Positions 23,560-35,740 of a DNA stretch of 64,000 nucleotides are shown here, one piece after another. The stretch is from positions 17,708,455-17,772,454 of the forward strand of contig CM053329.1 of the NCBI GenBank assembly GCA_028583605.1, read 5' to 3'. The position numbers were made by a program, and so were the translations under genes. The first letter of the stretch is position 1. The number at the start of each line of letters is the position of its first letter. This stretch comes from Dastarcus helophoroides (taxonomy: Eukaryota; Arthropoda; Insecta; Coleoptera; Bothrideridae). Below the pieces are notes generated by a model. It was not told the origin of the DNA. It made no database searches and saw nothing but the letters and a program-made list of their open reading frames with translations.

Positions 23560-23830
23560 CACGCTGCCCGTGGTCTCTTATCTGTTCCTAGAATTCGACC
23601 GGACTTTCAACTTGGTATCAACAGATGGCGCGGTAGTTAACAAAATAGAGCGATATTCGTCACCCCAACCTGTCGCTCATTTCGATGCGTAATAGTCGAA
23701 GGCACCCCGAGGGGTGAGTGAACGATAAAACATCCCCGAATGCAGAAGATTGTGGCGGCAATCCGGCGTATAACATCGCAATGTTAAAGTAGCTGTCGTA
23801 GGTCAAGTTTATGAATGATTTTAGTATTTC
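23560..23830. promoter_or_regulatory. GC-richer intronic island with CTCF-like site, candidate insulator or enhancer
   Basis: Unique, GC-richer block amid AT-rich DNA. It contains AGATGGCGC at 23623, a strong match to the insect CTCF core, an exact dyad CACCCC-GA-GGGGTG (23703-23716), and 'gtggcggcaatccggcg' further on. In flies several Abd-B domain boundaries carry CTCF sites, so an architectural role is plausible. Binding is not shown. Confidence 0.4.
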
Positions 23831-24693
23831 AAATCAAAATTTATGACTGAGCTTTTATTGTTGTTAAATATGTAAATCACGATGCAAAGGATTGCAGCTA
23901 GATACATTTCGTCCTGCTGTAAAACGGTTGTCCATTAAAGGTTTTTTATTGTGGGCTATTTCTGAATTATGTCGTCACGTGCTTCTTTTTAATGGATCGA
24001 CGAATTTAATTGCGAGTTCATTGAAACAAAACAAACATTTATGATTTGGGAAATCTTTTAATGTTCGCGAGCCGTCAAATTTATGGCTGTCTAATAACGG
24101 TTACGTCTGTCTTTTATTTATTTGTTAATAACGTGCAACACGTAACTTTACGACTGCTGCGATATTTTTCGAATTTGAGCAGTTCCAGTTATGTACATAT
24201 TTTCTTTTTTACAGTCCGCACCCAAGTATGCGGATTTTTAATTATTTTTTTAAGTTCGACCAACTATTTTTCTCAAAATTTCAATATTTAATTCTTTTCA
24301 TGAATAACCTTTTTCTACATTTTTGACTTTTTTCGGAAATTACTAGAGAATTTACACCCAAAAACTCATTTTTGATTTTCGGAATTCCCATTATATTTTT
24401 CAGGAAAGATTGATAGTTTTTTCAAAATTTCAGATATAATTTTCGTTTCGTTTTCTCACAGTCTTCAAAAAAATCCTTGTTACGCAACTCGAAATTGTTT
24501 GGTCAAATTTTGAGGTTATAATTTAGATAAACTTGGGATTTAACAAAATAGTTTTCCCAGGATTTCGCTTTCATGGTCGAAAATTCGAGACGAAACTAAT
24601 TCTCTAACTAAAATTATTAGTTTACATTGAAATTTTTGAAATGGGAATCTAAATTTGGGAAAAAATCGAGATATCAATTTAAGTCAATTACAT
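23831..24693. other. AT-rich intronic sequence with 'gaaattttgag' type degenerate repeats
   Basis: From about 24300 the sequence takes on the loose 'aaatttcagatataattttcg' style seen at 15.3-15.8 kb and 51.5-59.3 kb. No gene. Confidence 0.4.
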
Positions 24694-24880
24694 GGTCTAT
24701 AATGAAACAATCGAACGTGATACAGTTGAAAATATTTACAACCAACAAGTCTAGATCAACTTCGGCCTAATTGCCATTAGTTAGCTACATAAATACTCAA
24801 GAGATGTGAATCTCTCTGAGTAAGTTGTTGTTAACTTTCTACTATATCTTATGACCGTATTTATGCTAATTGAAGCCAAC
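24694..24880 (-). mobile_element. Decayed hammerhead-bearing element, family 1 (core deleted)
   Basis: Reading the minus strand: 'aattagcataaatacgg', 'cataagatatagtagaaagttaa', 'ctcttgagtatttatgtagctaactaat', then directly 'aggccgaagttgatctag' and 'ttttcaactgtatcacgttcgattgtttcatt'. These match the order in the 59.6 kb copy, but the segment with the first helix I strand and CUGAUGA is missing. Only the 3' half of the ribozyme remains. Confidence 0.65.
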
Positions 24881-25249
24881 ATTGTTGAGAATTAAAATCA
24901 AATTATGTACCATGTAATAATTTAAGAGAATTTTTTTCTGAAAAATTTTACTTTAATCCCGAAATTTCAACTTTAAACTCGAAATTTCAACTGAAATCTC
25001 TTCTTAAGATCCAACAAGGAATAAAAATTACGAAAAAAATAACATTCTCTGATAAAATGATTAGATTTCGATGTTAAAATGAAAAATTTGGAAATAGCCC
25101 AATAATTTCAAATTTTAACATAAAACAAAAACAATTTTTCTATAAATCCAGACTTTTCTGGAAATTTATCGAAATTCATCGAAATTTGACCCATCGTGTA
25201 ACTTTTCCACTTCCGATGTTATTTTAAGCTACTCATTTTGCCCAGAACG
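24881..25249. other. AT-rich degenerate repeat
   Basis: Loose 'gaaatttcaactttaa' style sequence; no gene or defined element. Confidence 0.4.
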
Positions 25250-25720
25250 TAGCCACTGGGTCCCAAGGATTAAAAATATTCATTACGCTTTACATATTTC
25301 ACAGGAATCGATCCTTTACGTCGGAAGGTTTAAATTTTGGTGGTTAAATTTCGCCCGTTTATTTTCGCCGCTGAGCAAGTCCGCGTAAGTTGTTCGGTGA
25401 TTTCTGTAATTGCCTAGGGGGGCCCGGCACGTGCAGTTTAGGCTCAATATCTGGTTCGTTTCGCTCGCTAGAGAACTGAAACTTTGCTTCGGCTAGAAGG
25501 CTTTGGAATAACGACCGGCGTTAGTATTAAGTGTGACGTCATCGGTTTGTCACGTGATGTAACAGCTGACTAACGTTTGACACGCACATTGAACCGAGGA
25601 CGTGCGTCCTTAGCCTGCCCGTTTGCATTCGTTTATACAGCCTGATTCAACGAACACCTTCCAAGTTGATTTTCGAGATGACGAAGGGATACGTGGTCAC
25701 AGGTTAATTTTATTTGGGAG
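25250..25720. promoter_or_regulatory. GC-richer intronic island with CRE and E-box palindromes
   Basis: About 470 bp of unique sequence. It has a consensus CRE (TGACGTCA, 25534), two CACGTG E-boxes (25428 and 25551) and a GGGGGGCCC run at 25417. It could be an intronic enhancer or a second promoter for a short (r-type) Abd-B transcript, as fly Abd-B has. No first exon is visible. Confidence 0.35.
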
Positions 25721-26079
25721 CGAGGGATGATTGTTGTCCTTTTTTTAATCCTTGAATTGCAACTGGCTAATGGAAATCATTCTACGAGTTTAAAAAAAAA
25801 TCGTATTTACGAATTTACATGATGTTGAAGATAAAAAAAATCAGCAAATTCCACTCATGAACAAATACAAACGCTCTTAATTTTTCCTTGAAATGTCCAA
25901 GTTTTTTTTACAATTGAAAGTAAACTCTAAATGTAGACATTTTCAGAGCATTTTGACTTTTTTTCGAAATTATGACTTCGAAATGTCTACTTGGTTTTCC
26001 AAAATGTACAGATTTTTTTTTAAATTCAGGCTTTTTCAAATTTCGATTGTTACTGCCAAACCTCGACCTGCTTCTCATA
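25721..26079. other. AT-rich spacer
   Basis: Unique AT-rich DNA before the array; nothing recognised. Confidence 0.4.
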
Positions 26080-28470
26080 AAATGATCTTTAAAATTAAAT
26101 TGGAAGACAGATTGAAGCCAAATTAAAATAAAATTTAAAGCTAGATTAAAATAAACTCAACAGTTATATTGGATGAAACTTGAAAGATAAATTAAAATCA
26201 GCTTTGAAAAATTAAATTAAAAGAAATCTTAAAGAAAAATTAACATTAGCTTTCAAGTTGAATTGAAAAGAACGTTGAAAGCTAAATTAAAACGATCTTT
26301 AAAACTAAATTAGTAGAAAGTTCAAGCTAAATTAGAATAAATTTTAAATCTAAATTAAAATAAACTTTACAGCTTAACTGGAAGGAACTTTAAAGATAAA
26401 TTAAAATGAGTTTTAAAACTAAACTGAAACAAACTTTAAAGATAAACTAAAGCAAGCTTTGCAAGCTAAACTGAAAGGAAGTTTTAAAACTTGATTAAAA
26501 TGATCTTTAAAACTAAATTGGTAAAAAGCTAAATTAAAATAAATTTTAAAGGGAAATTAAAATGAACTTTTCAATTAAATTGGAAATAATTTTAAATTAA
26601 AATAAATTTCAAAGCTAAGAATAAAATAAAATTTGTTAAATTGCAAGTAACTTTAAAGATAAATTGAAAGAAACTTTAAAGCTTGATGAAAATGATCTTT
26701 AAATTAAAATAAATTTCAAAGCTAAGAATAAAATAAAATTTGTTAAATTGCAAGTAAGGAACTTTAAAGCTTGATGAAAATGATCTTTGAAACTAAATTG
26801 GAAGTAAGTTTGAAGCTAAATTAAAGTAAATTTTAAGCTAAATTAATATGAACTTTTCAATTAAATTAGAAATAACTCTAAATTAAAATAAATTTCAAAA
26901 CTAGACTAAAATAAAATTTGCAGTTAAATTGCAAGTAAATTTAAAGAGAAACTAAAAGGAACTTTAATGCTACATTAAAATGATCTTTAAAACTAAACTG
27001 GAAGAAAGTAGCTAAATTAAAATTAACTTTGCAATTAAATTGGAGCTAAATTATAATTAACTTTGCAATTAAATTGGAAGGGATTTTAAAGCTAAATTAA
27101 AATCTCTCTTGGGATTAAATCAAGAAGTTTTTAGAACCAAATTAAAGGGAATTTTAAAGCTAAATTCAAGACGCTTTCAAACTAAATTAAAATGAGATAC
27201 TAGCTTAAATTAAGAAGTTTTGGTTTTGATATTAAATTAGCTCTGAAGTTAAACTGAAAGTAATTTTAATGTCAAATTAAAATGATCTTAAATGTTAAAT
27301 TAAAATCTTTGTTGCTTAAACTTTAATTAAAAACGTTGACTAATTCTGGACATAAATTAGAATTAAAACAGTCATGACGCTAGATTGAGGCAATTTAAAA
27401 AATTTAAAAACCTGTTTGGAGTTAAATAAAAAATAGGTTTAAAGATAAATTAAAAATAAAATGTCCTTTGAGAAGAGATTTTTAAAGCTAAATTAAAAGG
27501 GATTTTAAGGATAAATTAAAATGGGCTCTGGTTAAATCAAAAAAAATTTTGTAGCTAACGTAAAACATATTTTAAGGTAAATAGAAATCTGAAGCTAAAT
27601 TAAAATCACACTTGAGATTAAATTACGAACATGTTTTGAACCAAATTATAAAGATATTTAAAGGTAAACTAAAAAAAAGGCATTGAGCTAAATGAAAATG
27701 AATTTTGTAACTTAAATTAGGCAAATATTTGAGGTCAAATTAAAGGAACTTTAAAGGAAGATTAAAAGAAAACTTTAAGAATAAATTAAATGAGCTTTAA
27801 AATTAAATTAAGACTTTTGAAGTTAAAGTAAACAAGAATTTGTTTTAAGCTGAATTAATAAGCACCTTAAAGCTAAATGAAAACAAACTTTAAAAATTAA
27901 ACGGACATGAGTTTGTCGTTAAGATCTTTGAAAAAAACTTTAATGATAAATTAAAAACGACTTTGGGGGTAAAACCTCCTTTAGTACAGAATTGGTTCAC
28001 ACACACACATTAGTTCAGAATTAAATTTAAATAATTTCTGCATTTACATTCAGAAAACTTTGAAATTGCATTAAAAGCAACATTACATCCCAAATAAAGA
28101 GTCCATAAAAGTCTACAGAAGAAAAGACGACATGAAAATGAGCTTCCATAGTAATCAACATCTTTGAATCTGCCCTAAAAGAAAGTTTGTTTCTAAAGAA
28201 AAAAGAAATTTTAAAGATAAATTAAAACGAACTTCGACACGATCTTAAAACTAATATCAAACGAACTTTAAATCAAAGATAAACTGATCTTTCATCGTAA
28301 ACTAATATCATATTTGCATCTATATTAAAAGTAGTTTTCTAAACCTGATTAAAAATACTTTTGAGATTAAATCTGAAAATCTTTAGGGCCGAATTAAAAG
28401 TTATTTAAAAGTTAGACTAAAACGAGCCTAAGACGATCTTGAAGCTTATATAAAACAAAGTGTAAAGTGA
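26080..28470 (+). repeat. Degenerate short-period array ('aactttaaagctaaattaaaat')
   Basis: Tandem variants of a ~22-28 bp phrase 'gaactttaaagctaaattaaaat' fill the stretch with frequent indels. It grades into the more regular array that follows and probably shares the ancestral unit. No coding content. Confidence 0.85.
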
Positions 28471-31400
28471 AAATGGAATTTGTTTTGAGGCTAAACTAAG
28501 AGAAGCTTTGAGGTTTAACTAAAAAGAATTTTAGTCAAATTAAAAAGAATTTTAGTCAAATTAAAAAGAATTTTAGTCAAATGAAAAAGAATTTTAGTCA
28601 AATGAAAAAGAATTTTAGTCAAATTAAAAAGAATTTTAGTCAAACTAAAAAGAATTTTAGTCAAATTAAAAAGAATTTTTAAGCCAAATAAAAAGTCATT
28701 TTAAAGCTAGGTTAAAATGAGGTTTGAGCCTAAATCAAGAGTATTTTACATCTATGTTAAAAGAAGTGTTTAAGCCCAATTAAAAAATACTTTTGAGTTT
28801 AAATTCAAAAGACTTTTGGGGCCAAATCAGAAGTAATTTTCAAGTTAGACTAAAATGAGCTTAAGACGCTCTTGGAGATAATATAAGACGAAGTTTAAAG
28901 TGAAATGAGATCAATTTTAAGGCTAAGCTAAGAAGGGTTTTGAGGCTAAATTAAAAGGCATTTTAGTCAAATTAAAAGGAATTTTAAAGTAAAATAAAAA
29001 GTTGTTTTAAAACTAGGTTAAAGCTAGCTTTGAACCCTAAATCAAGACGATCTTGGACATCCATATTAAAAGGGGTTTTTAAACCTAATTAAAAAAAATA
29101 TTTTTGAGGTTAAATTCAAAAGAGTTTTGGGGCCAAATCAAAAGTGATTTTCAAGTTAGACTAAAATGAGCTTAAGACGCTCTTGAAGATAAAATAAGAC
29201 GAAGTTTAAAGTGAAATGAAATCAGTTTTGAGGCTAAACTAAGAAGAGTTTTGAGGCTAAATTAAAAGACATTTTAGTCAAATTAAAAAGAACTTTAAAG
29301 TCAAATAAAAAGTTGTTTTAAAACTAGGTTAGAGCATACTTTAAACCCTAAATCAAGACAATCTTGGCATCCATATTAATAGAGGTTTTTAAGCCTAATA
29401 AAAAAATTATTTTTGATGTTAAATTCAAAAAAGTTTTGGGGCCAAATCAAAAGTGGTTTTCAAGTAAGACTAAAATGAGCTTAAGGCGCTTTTGGAGATA
29501 ACATAAGATGAAGTTTAAAGTGAAATGAAATTAGTTTTGGGGCTAACCTAAGAAGAGTTTCAGGGCTAAATTAAAAGGCATTTTAGTCAAATTAAAAAGA
29601 ACTTTAAAGTAAAATAAAAAGTTATTTCAAAACTTGATTAAACCGAGCCTTGAACCCTAAATCAAGACGATTTGGCATCTATATTGAAAGGGGTTTTTAA
29701 GCCTAATTAAAAAAATATTTTTGAGGTTAAATTCAAAAGAGTTTTGGGGCCAAATCAAAAGTGATTTTCAAGTTAGACTAAAATGAGCTTAAGACGCTCT
29801 TGAAGATAAAATAAGACGAAATTTAAAGTGAAATGAAATCAGTTTTGAGGCTAAACTAAGAAGAGTTTTGAGGCTAAATTAAAAGACATTTTAGTCAAAT
29901 TAAAAAGAACTTCAAAGTCAAATAAAAAGTTGTTTTAAAACTAGGTTAGAGCATACTTTAAACCCTAAATCAAGACAATCTTGGCATCCATGTTAGTAGG
30001 GGTTTTTAAGCCTAATAAAAAAAATATTTTTGAGGTTAAATTCAAAAGAGTTTTGGGGATAAATCAAAAGTGGTTTTCAAGTAAGACTAAAATGAGCTTA
30101 AGACGCTTTTGGAGATAACATAAGACGAAGTTTAAAGTGAAATGAAATCAGTTTTGGGATTAACCTAAGAAGAGTTTCAGGGCTAAATTAAAAGGCATTT
30201 TAGTCAAATTAAAAAGAACTTTAAAATAAAATAAAATGTTATTTCAAAACTTGATTAAACCGAGCCTTGAATCCTTAATCAAGACGATTTGGCATCTATA
30301 TTAAAAGGGGTTTTAAGCCTAATTAAAAAAAAATATTTTTGAGGTTAAATTCAAAAGAGTTTTGGGTCCAAATCAAAAGTCGTTTTCAAGTTAGACTAGA
30401 ATGAGCTTAAAACGCTCTTGGAGCTAACCTAAAAGAATATTTAAAGTGAAATGAATTCAGTTTTGAGGCTAAACTAAGAACAGCTTTGAGGCTAAATTAA
30501 GAGGCATTTTAGTCAAGTTAAAAAGAAATTCAAAGCCAAATAAAAAGATATTTTAAAGGTAAACTAAAACGAGCTTTGAACGCTAAATCAAGACGATCTT
30601 GGCATCTATATTAAAAGGGGTTTTTATGCCTATTTAAAAAAAAATATTTTTGAGGTTAAATTTAAAGAGTTTTGGGGCCAAATCAAAGGTGATTTTTAAG
30701 TTAAACCAAAATAAGCTTGGGACGCTTTTGGTGGAGCTAACCTAAAACGAAGTTTAAAGTGAAATGATTTCAGTTTTAACGCTAAACTAAGAATAGCTTT
30801 GAGTCTAAATTGGGTATCATTTTAGTCAAATTAAAGAGAAATTCAAAGCCAAATGAAAACGTATTTTAAAGGTATATTAAAACAAGCTTTGAACCGTAAA
30901 TTAAGATAATCTTGGCATTTATATTAAAAGGGGTTTTAAAGCCTAATTAAAAAAATATTTTTGAGGTTAAATTCAAAAGAGTTTTAGGTCCAAATCAAAA
31001 GTAATTTTCAAGTTAGACTAAAATGAGCTTAAGACGCTCTTGGAGATAATATAAGACGAAATCTAAAGTAAAATGAAATCAGTTTTGAGGCTAAGCTGAG
31101 AAGAGTTTTGAGGCTAAATTAAAAGGCATTTTAGTCAAATTAAAATAAATTTTAAAGTAAAATAAAAAGTTATTTTAAAACTTGAATAAACCAAGCTTTG
31201 AACCCTAAATCAAGACGATTTGGCATCTATATTAAAAGGGGTTTTTAAGCCTAATTAAAAAAAATATTTTTGACGTTAAATTCAAAAGAGTTGTGGGGCC
31301 AAATCATAAGTAATTTTCAAATTATACCAAAATGAGCTTAAAACGCTCTTGGAGCTAAGCTAAAACGATATTTAAAGTGAAATGAATTCAGTTTTGAAGC

Positions 31401-34400
31401 TAAACTAAGAACAGCTTTGAGGCCAAATTAAGAGGCATTTTAGTCAAATTAAAAAGAAATTCAAAGCCAAATAAAAAGATATTTTAAAGGTAAACTAGGA
31501 CGAGCTTTGAACCCTAAATTAAGACGATCTTGGCATCTGTATTAAAGGGGTTTTTAAGAGTATTTAAAACAAAAATATTTTTTAGGTTAAATTTAAAGAG
31601 TTTTGGGGCCAAATCAAAGGTGATTTTTAAGTTAAACCAAAATAAGCTTGGGACACTTTTGGTGGAACTAACCTAAAACGAAGTTTAAAGTGAAATGATT
31701 TCAGTTTTAAGGCTAAACTAAGAATAGCTTTGGGGCTAAATTGGATATCATTTTAGTCAAATTAAAGAGAAATTCAAAGCCAAATGAAAACGTATTTTAA
31801 AGGTATATTAAAACAAGCTTTAAACCGTAAATTAAGATAATCTTGGCATTTATATTAAAAGGGGTTTTTAAGCCTAATTAAAAAAAATATTTTGAGATTA
31901 AATTCAAAAGAGTTTTGGGACCAAATCAAAGTTGATTTTTAAGTTAGACCAAAATAAGCTTAGGCCACTTTTGGTGGAGCTAACCTTAAACGAACTTTAA
32001 AGTGAAATGAAATCATTTTTGAGGCTAAACTAAGAAGAGCTTTGAGGCTAAATTAAAAGGCATTTTAGTCAAATTAAAAAGAAATTCAAAGCCAAACAAA
32101 ATATTTTATTTTACAGGCAGATTAAAACGAGCTTTGAACCCTAAATTAAGACGATATTGGCATCTATATCGAAAGAGGTTTTTGTGCCTATTTAAAAAAA
32201 ATATTTTTGAGATTAAATTTAAAGAGTTTTGGGGCCAAATCAAAGGTGATTTTTAAGTTATACCAAAATGAGCTTAAGACACTTTTGGTGGAGCTAACCT
32301 AAAACGAAATTTCAAGTGAAATGAAATCAGTTTTGAGGCTAAACTGAAAAGATCTTTGAGGCTAAATTAAAAGACATTTTAGTCAAATTGGAAAGAACTT
32401 AAAAATGAAATAAAAAGTTATTTTAAATCTTGATTAAACCGAGCTCTGAACCCTAAATCAAGACGATTTGGCATCTATATTAAAAGGGGTTTTTAAGCCA
32501 AATTAAAAAAAATATTTTTGAGGTTAAATTCAAAAGGGTTTTGGGGCCAAATAATAAGTGATTTTCACGTTAGACCAAAATAGGCTTAAGGCACTTTTAG
32601 TGGAGCTAACCTAAAATGAAGTTTAAAGTGAAATGAAATCAGTTTTGAGGCTAAACTGAAAAGATCTTTGAGGCTTAATTAAAAGGAATTTTAGTCAAAT
32701 TAGAAAGAACTTAAAAGTGAAATAAAAAGTTATTTTAAAACTTGATTAAACCGAGCTTTGAACCTTAAATCAAGACAATTTGGCATCTACATTAAAAGGG
32801 GTTTTTAAGCCAAATTAAAAAAATATTTTTGAGGTTAAATTCAAAAGAGGTTTTGGGGCCAAATAAAAAGTGATTTTCACGTTAGACCAAAATAGGCTTA
32901 AGGCACTTTTAGTGGAGCTAACCTAAAATGAAGTTTAAAGTGAAATAAAATCAGTTTTGAGGCTAAACTAAGAAGAGCTTTGAGGCTAAACTAAGAAGAG
33001 CTTTGAGGCTAAATTAAAAGACATTTTAGTCAAATTAAAAAGAAATTGAAAGCCAAATAAAAAGTTTTTTTAAAGGTAGATTAAAATGAGCTTTGAACCC
33101 TAAATTAAGACAATCTTTGCATCTATATTAAAAGGGGTTTTTATGCCTGATATGAAAAAAAATTTGAGGTTAAATTCAAAGGAGTTTTGGGGCCAAATCA
33201 AAAGTCATTTTAAAGTTAGAACAAAATGAGCCTAAGACGTTCTTGAAACTTACGTAAACTGAGGTGTAAAGTGAAATGAAATCAGCATTGCAGCTAAACT
33301 AAGAATTTTGAGGCTAAATTAAAAAGAACTTTAGTTAAATTTAAAACAATTTTAAAGGCAAATGAAAAGTCATTTTAATGCTAAATTAGAATAAGCTTTA
33401 AACCTAATTAAAAAACCTTTGAGTCAATATTAAAAGGAGTTTTTAAGCCTAATTAAAAGATTCTTTTGAGGTTGAGGTTTTTGGGCCAAATTTAAAGCCT
33501 TTTAAAGTTAGTCTAAGACTGTCTTGGAGATAGCATAAAACGAAGTGTAAGCTGAAAATGAAATTAGCTTTGAAGCTAAACTAAGAAGAAGCTAAATTAA
33601 AACGAGCTTTGAGCCGAAATTAAAAAGATCTTTTTATTAAAAAGAGTTTTTAAGCCTAAAGAAAAAATACTTTTGAGGTTAAATTCAACCAAAAATTGCT
33701 ACCAAATTAAAAGTCATTTTAAATTTATATTAAAAGGAACTTAAGACGATCTTAAGGCTAGCATAAAACGATCTTAAGGCTAGCATAAAACGAAGTGAAA
33801 AGTGACTTAAATCTGTGACTAAACTGAGAATATTTTTGAGGCTAAATTAAAAACAATTTTAAAGTCAAATTAAAAAAAACTTTTGAAGCTAATTAAAAAT
33901 TGATTTAAAATTAAATTCAAATGAGCTATAAGATTTATTTAATGCTATCTGGAAGCTAACATAAAACCAATTTTAAAAGCAAAAGTAAAATGAAGTTTAC
34001 ATTTAAATCAAGACGATCTCTGCAACTACATTAAAAGGAGCTTTGTAACCCAACACAATTATTTTTGAGGTTAAATTAAAAAGCATGTTCGCAGCCAGAT
34101 TAAAAGTCATTTTAAAGTTAAATGAAAATTAACTTCGAGATTTAATTAAGTAGATCTTGGAGCTAGCATAAAACGAAGTTTAAAGCGAAAATAAAAAAAA
34201 AGTTGAGGCTAAACTAAAAACAGTTTTGGAACCAAATTAAAAAGAATTTTAAAGGTAAATTAAAAAAACTATAAAGACAAGTAAAAAGTTATAATAAAGT
34301 TAAAATAAGTTGCCGGCTTTAATTAAGAAGAGCACAAAACGAAGTTTAAAGTGTAAATAAATTAAGTTTTAAAGCAAAAAAAAAGAATTTTGAAGTTAAA

Positions 34401-34480
34401 TGAAAAAGAATTAAAACGAACTTTAAGGCTATATTAAAGTCATTGTAAAGTGCAATTAAAGTGAACTGCAGAGTATAATT
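28471..34480 (+). repeat. ~310 bp higher-order array built of ~24 bp units
   Basis: The marker 'gagttttggggccaaatc' recurs about every 305-315 bp near 28811, 29122, 29433, 29741, 30049, 30358, 30669, 30980, 31290, 31600, 31911, 32226, 32538, 32852 and 33185. Each ~310 bp unit consists of about a dozen related phrases such as 'gaggctaaattaaaaggcatttta'. Copies from about 29.1 to 33.1 kb are alike; the ends are diverged. Confidence 0.9.
28521..28680 (+). repeat. 21 bp x ~7 local amplification
   Basis: Consecutive copies of 'aaagaattttagtcaaatta' plus one base with at most one substitution each. It is a young expansion of one sub-unit of the larger array. Confidence 0.9.
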
Positions 34481-34523
34481 AAAACGACCTTGGAGGTAAT
34501 ATAGAACAGGAAAATCGACAATA

Positions 34524-34526
<3 letters not shown>

Positions 34527-34593
<67 letters not shown>

Positions 34594-34626
34594 AACAAAC
34601 AAACAAACAAACAAACAAACAAACAA
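34527..34626 (+). repeat. (AC)n followed by (AAAC)n microsatellite
   Basis: About 60 bp of AC dinucleotides passing into about 38 bp of AAAC, 140 bp before the exon 2 acceptor. A CA repeat this close to an acceptor can influence splicing through CA-binding proteins, but nothing here shows that. Confidence 0.98.
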
Positions 34627-34766
34627 AGACTTGTAGCCTCATGAAATATTTGGTCATCATCAGGAAAATCAGTAGTTTATCGGTGCCTCTTCAGCCGTGG
34701 AAAAATTCGACTGCTTAATTTTCACAGTTATGTGGGGATCCTCCCCATCTTCCTTTTTCTCTTCAG

Positions 34767-35182
34767 GTTCCTTGGGCTCGATGGGTGTGAGCGTACCATG
34801 CGGCGCGGGTACCAATCCGCTCGAATGGACCGGCCAAGTGACAGTGCGAAAAAAACGCAAACCTTATTCGAAATTTCAAACGTTAGAACTAGAAAAAGAG
34901 TTCCTTTTCAACGCCTACGTATCCAAACAGAAACGTTGGGAGCTGGCGCGTAATTTAAATTTGACCGAGCGACAGGTGAAGATATGGTTCCAAAACAGAC
35001 GGATGAAGAACAAGAAGAATTCGCAAAGACAGGCGGCGCAACAACAGAATAACAACAACACGGCGACGAACAACCAGAACCACCATGGTACGCATCACCA
35101 TCCGACGCACCACGTGCACACGCCGCACCACGTTGTGAATCACCACGTTTCGGCGAACGGGACGTTGAAGCATCATCAGTGA
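34767..35182 (+). CDS. Abd-B: Abdominal-B homeotic transcription factor, exon 2 (homeodomain and C-terminus)
   Basis: Completes codon 256 and codes residues 257-393, ending TGA at 35180. [23 protein letters not shown] precedes the homeodomain; the tryptophan in EWTGQ (residue ~276) is the reduced hexapeptide-type motif of posterior Hox proteins used for Extradenticle contact. The 60-residue homeodomain is encoded at 34844-35023 (residues ~282-341). Its N-terminal arm is [11 protein letters not shown], helix 1 [13 protein letters not shown], helix 2 [11 protein letters not shown], and helix 3 [18 protein letters not shown], with W48, F49, Q50, N51 and R53 all present. It is followed by [14 protein letters not shown] and a His-rich tail ending LKHHQ. 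It is a nuclear protein that binds TTAT-type Hox sites. The acceptor at 34766 follows 'ttttctcttcag'. In-frame ATGs at 34730 (before the acceptor) and 34781 could start a short r-type isoform. The whole product from 16565 is 393 residues. Confidence 0.97.
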
Positions 35183-35740
35183 CCAATGGCGTTTTCGGGG
35201 ATGGTACTCGGCCACCATCAGGGGTTGGCTACTTGAACGGCCGAATATCTTCCCTAGTGTCAAAGTTACGAAAGACTTAGAGGCGTTCCGAACTTATGAA
35301 CGGTTCTTTGCAGTGCCAAAGAGATTAGTTAGGAAGTTTAGGTAATGTACACTTTTTCGAACTGATTTTAATTTGTTTTAATTTTGAAATTATAGGGCTT
35401 GTGCAAAATATTGTAAATGGTGCAAAGCACAAAGTGGTGGTCTTCATTTTTGGAATTCCATCCCCATTTTTATTGTATTTATCGGTACCACAACAAAACG
35501 CTGCCAATGGTTCTGGTTGTAAAAATCGGAACAATTTCCTAGGTTTTCAACTGTTTAGGCGTTATTGTTGAAATTTCAATTAAATTTTGATAACAATACA
35601 GTTATCTTACGATAGGAGATTAATTTAAATTAAATTTTTAATTATCACACTTGGAAATATTATCTTTGTTTGAAAAATGGATCGATAAAATGTGGGTTTT
35701 GTGTACTTTAGCAGCAGTATATACTGCTGCAACATTATGA
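35183..35740 (+). other. Abd-B: Abd-B proximal 3' UTR
   Basis: Unique sequence following the stop codon, falling from coding-like GC content to AT-rich. No AATAAA is seen before the repeats, so either the UTR runs through them, a variant signal is used, or an intron in the UTR connects to the distal unique block at 49.1-50.3 kb. Confidence 0.5.

Noticed and set aside
24046..24291. 81-codon open frame in the intron
   Set aside because: AT-rich, hydrophobic, no splice context or recognisable domain.
34346..34660. 104-codon minus-strand frame with Val-Cys and Cys-Leu-Phe-Val runs
   Set aside because: Product of the AC and AAAC microsatellites.
34653..34690. 'tcatcatcagg' as another hammerhead core on the minus strand
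   Set aside because: No GAAA/GUH partner or helix II at the right distance.
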